DNA of 7,113 nt from Deltaproteobacteria bacterium (GTDB taxonomy: Bacteria > Desulfobacterota > Desulfobulbia > Desulfobulbales > Desulfobulbaceae): NCBI GenBank assembly GCA_024277485.1, contig JAJRVA010000200.1, positions 1-7,113 on the forward strand, given 5' to 3'. Shown in pieces: positions 5,655 to 7,113 of this stretch. The position numbers and the translations under genes were made by a program. The notes below the pieces were generated by a model. It did not search any database and was not told the DNA's origin. It was given only the letters and a program-made list of their open reading frames with translations. How positions within the stretch are numbered: the stretch's first letter is position 1; the number at the start of each line of letters is the position of its first letter.

Positions 5655-6881
5655 ATGCCTGTTTACGAATATTCAGCCCTGGACAAAGCCGGAAAAAAGG
5701 TCAAGGGCATCATTGATGCCGACAGTCTGGCAGCCGCGCGCAACAAGATCAGGCAGGCTGACAAGTACCCGGTGGAGATCCAGGAAACCGTTCCTGTGAC
5801 CAGGAAAAAAACCGGCCAGAAGGCCTTCGCAATCCAGCTTGGACCACGAATCCGGCAACAGGACGTTTCCATCGCCACCCGGCAGCTTGCCACCCTGCTT
5901 GGGGCCGGTATTCCCCTGGTTCCGGCCTTGAACGGCCTGATTGAACAGACTTCGAACCAGAACTTCAAAAAAATCATTGCCCAGATAAAGGATGCGGTGA
6001 ACGAGGGGAACTCCCTGACTCTGGCCCTGTCTGACCATCCCAGGCTGTTTTCAAAAATATATATCAACATGGTGAAGTCGGGTGAAGCATCGGGGTCGCT
6101 TGATATCGTGCTGGAACAGCTCGCCGAGTTCGGGGAAACACAGCATGCCATGAAGTCACGGATCAGGGCGGCACTCATCTACCCGGCCTTCATGGCCATT
6201 GTGGGGACCATCGTCCTCTTCCTGCTCATCACCTTTATCGTGCCGAGCATAACCAAGGTTTTTGACGACACCCAGCAGGCCCTCCCCCTGCCGACCATTA
6301 TCCTGATCAACCTGAGCGGATTCCTGGCCCATTACTGGTGGGCCCTGCTGATCTTCCTGGCCGGCATGGTATTTACGATTCGCTATATGGTCCGGCAGAC
6401 AAAAGGAAAAAGGGTCTGGGACAGGCTCAAGCTGACCCTGCCCCTGTTTGGCGACCTGAACACTAAAATTGCGGCCGCCCGGCTGGGCCGGACCCTGGGC
6501 AGTCTTCTGCAATCAGGTGTACCGCTGATTACGGCCCTGCATATCGTCAAAAACATCTTTAATAATGTCCTGCTCACCGAGGTCATTGACGATGCCACCG
6601 AAGAACTGGAAAAAGGAAGAAGCCTCTCCAATGTCCTGAAAAAAAGCCGGTGGTTCCTGCCCATGGTCGTGCAGATGATTGCGGTCGGGGAACAGAGCGG
6701 TTCACTGGAAAAAATGCTGGGCAAGGTCGCTGACAGTTATGAAAAAGAGGTGGAAACAAAAATCATGGCCCTGACATCCATGATCGAGCCGATCATGATC
6801 CTGGTCATGGGACTCCTGGTCAGCTTCATCGTGGTTTCCATCCTCCTGCCCATCTTTGAGATGAACCAGCTGATACGGTAA
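5655..6881 (+). CDS. gspF: Type II secretion system inner-membrane platform protein GspF
   Basis: Polytopic inner-membrane protein at the centre of the type II secretion platform, contacting the ATPase GspE and the GspL/M components to drive pseudopilus assembly. The 408-residue length is typical. Seen: the family N-terminus MPVYEYSALDKAGKKVKG (1-18), a first T2SSF domain (about 72-195) with TRQLATLLGAGIPL (75-88) and SGEASGSLD (142-150), membrane segments at about 172-197, 220-246 and 374-400, and a second T2SSF domain (about 275-398) repeating the motif as GEQSGSLEKML (345-355). The ending LLPIFEMNQLIR is characteristic of GspF rather than PilC. The start is fixed by the family N-terminus and by an in-frame TAA at 5640-5642; no Shine-Dalgarno is evident. 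It runs tail-to-tail with gspE, 26 bp apart, instead of following it in an operon. Confidence 0.95.
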   Translation: MPVYEYSALDKAGKKVKGIIDADSLAAARNKIRQADKYPVEIQETVPVTRKKTGQKAFAIQLGPRIRQQDVSIATRQLATLLGAGIPLVPALNGLIEQTSNQNFKKIIAQIKDAVNEGNSLTLALSDHPRLFSKIYINMVKSGEASGSLDIVLEQLAEFGETQHAMKSRIRAALIYPAFMAIVGTIVLFLLITFIVPSITKVFDDTQQALPLPTIILINLSGFLAHYWWALLIFLAGMVFTIRYMVRQTKGKRVWDRLKLTLPLFGDLNTKIAAARLGRTLGSLLQSGVPLITALHIVKNIFNNVLLTEVIDDATEELEKGRSLSNVLKKSRWFLPMVVQMIAVGEQSGSLEKMLGKVADSYEKEVETKIMALTSMIEPIMILVMGLLVSFIVVSILLPIFEMNQLIR

Positions 6882-6907
6882 GAAGGTGGAGGATCCTTGC
6901 AGGCTGA

Positions 6908-7113
6908 TCAGGTAACCCTGAAGACCTCTTCCAGGGTGGTCTGACCGGCCAGGATTTTCTGCAGGCCGTCCTGGCGGAGGGTCAGCATGCCTTCCGACGA
7001 AGAGGAAAGAGCGCGCTGCCTGATCTGGTTGGAATCAGAGGTGGTGAGGATGAAATTCTTCAGGTCATCGGTCATGATCATCAGTTCATAAATGCCGATC
7101 CTGCCCTGGTAGC
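6908..7113 (-). CDS. gspE: Type II secretion ATPase GspE, C-terminal fragment (cut by window edge)
   Basis: Only the last 67 residues lie inside the window; the gene continues beyond 7113. The visible part begins YQGRIGIYELMIMTDDLKN, continues with the IRQRA segment (30-34) and GMLTLRQDGLQKILAG (41-56), and ends TTLEEVFRVT. This is the conserved C-terminal subdomain of the GspE/PilB secretion ATPase family, following the tetra-cysteine zinc region that would lie outside the window. GspE hydrolyses ATP in the cytoplasm to power pseudopilus assembly through GspF. The neighbouring convergent gspF favours GspE over PilB, but the ATPase core is not visible, so a PilB-like ATPase cannot be excluded. 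The stop is TGA at 6910-6908. Confidence 0.88.
   Translation of the reverse strand, partial: YQGRIGIYELMIMTDDLKNFILTTSDSNQIRQRALSSSSEGMLTLRQDGLQKILAGQTTLEEVFRVT

Noticed and set aside
6915..6937. Inverted repeat (ACCCTGAAGA / TCTTCCAGGGT, one bulge) just past gspF as a terminator
   Set aside because: It lies within the gspE coding end, encodes its conserved C-terminus, and is not followed by a T-run on either strand.

Overview
The window looks like chromosomal DNA from a Gram-negative anaerobe, most probably a Desulfobacterota (deltaproteobacterial) sulfate/sulfur-reducer type organism. This is inferred from the gene mix: a sensor with two c-type heme motifs (CXXCH) fused to a GGDEF domain, a PP-loop tRNA-thiolation-like protein directly after recN, type II secretion genes gspE/gspF, and a gene that reads through an in-frame UGA as selenocysteine. 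No 16S, tRNA or other taxonomic marker is present, so the assignment is an inference.

Left part (27-4539, minus strand): a three-gene operon transcribed right to left, recN -> PP-loop ATPase -> heme-c diguanylate cyclase. Both junctions are 4-bp stop/start overlaps (ATGA at 2845-2848, GTGA at 1802-1805), so the genes are probably translationally coupled. recN is preceded by a short gap that carries two copies of a heptanucleotide tandem repeat (NNCAGTT-type, 4562-4583 and 4611-4632).

Middle part (4540-5654): a plus-strand DtxR/MntR-type metal-dependent repressor (best start 4749) converges on a small minus-strand gene at 5229-5465. That gene appears in no ordinary ORF call because codon 11 is TGA. 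Read with TGA as Sec it gives a 78-residue SelW/Rdx-family protein with a CXXU redox motif. A hairpin shortly after the UGA has the placement and apical loop (G-U-C-U) of a bacterial SECIS element. This is the main hidden feature of the window. The 189 bp between it and gspF is an AT-rich divergent promoter region with a candidate promoter for each side.

Right part (5655-7113): gspF (inner-membrane platform protein of a type II secretion system, plus strand) converges on the C-terminal end of gspE (secretion ATPase, minus strand, cut by the window edge). The two genes usually run in the same direction, so the tail-to-tail arrangement is worth noting.

Functionally the window mixes DNA repair, tRNA modification, redox-sensing c-di-GMP signalling, metal regulation, selenoprotein redox chemistry and protein secretion. 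Apart from the recN operon and the gspE/gspF pair there is no sign of a single shared pathway, and no mobile element, CRISPR array or RNA gene was seen.
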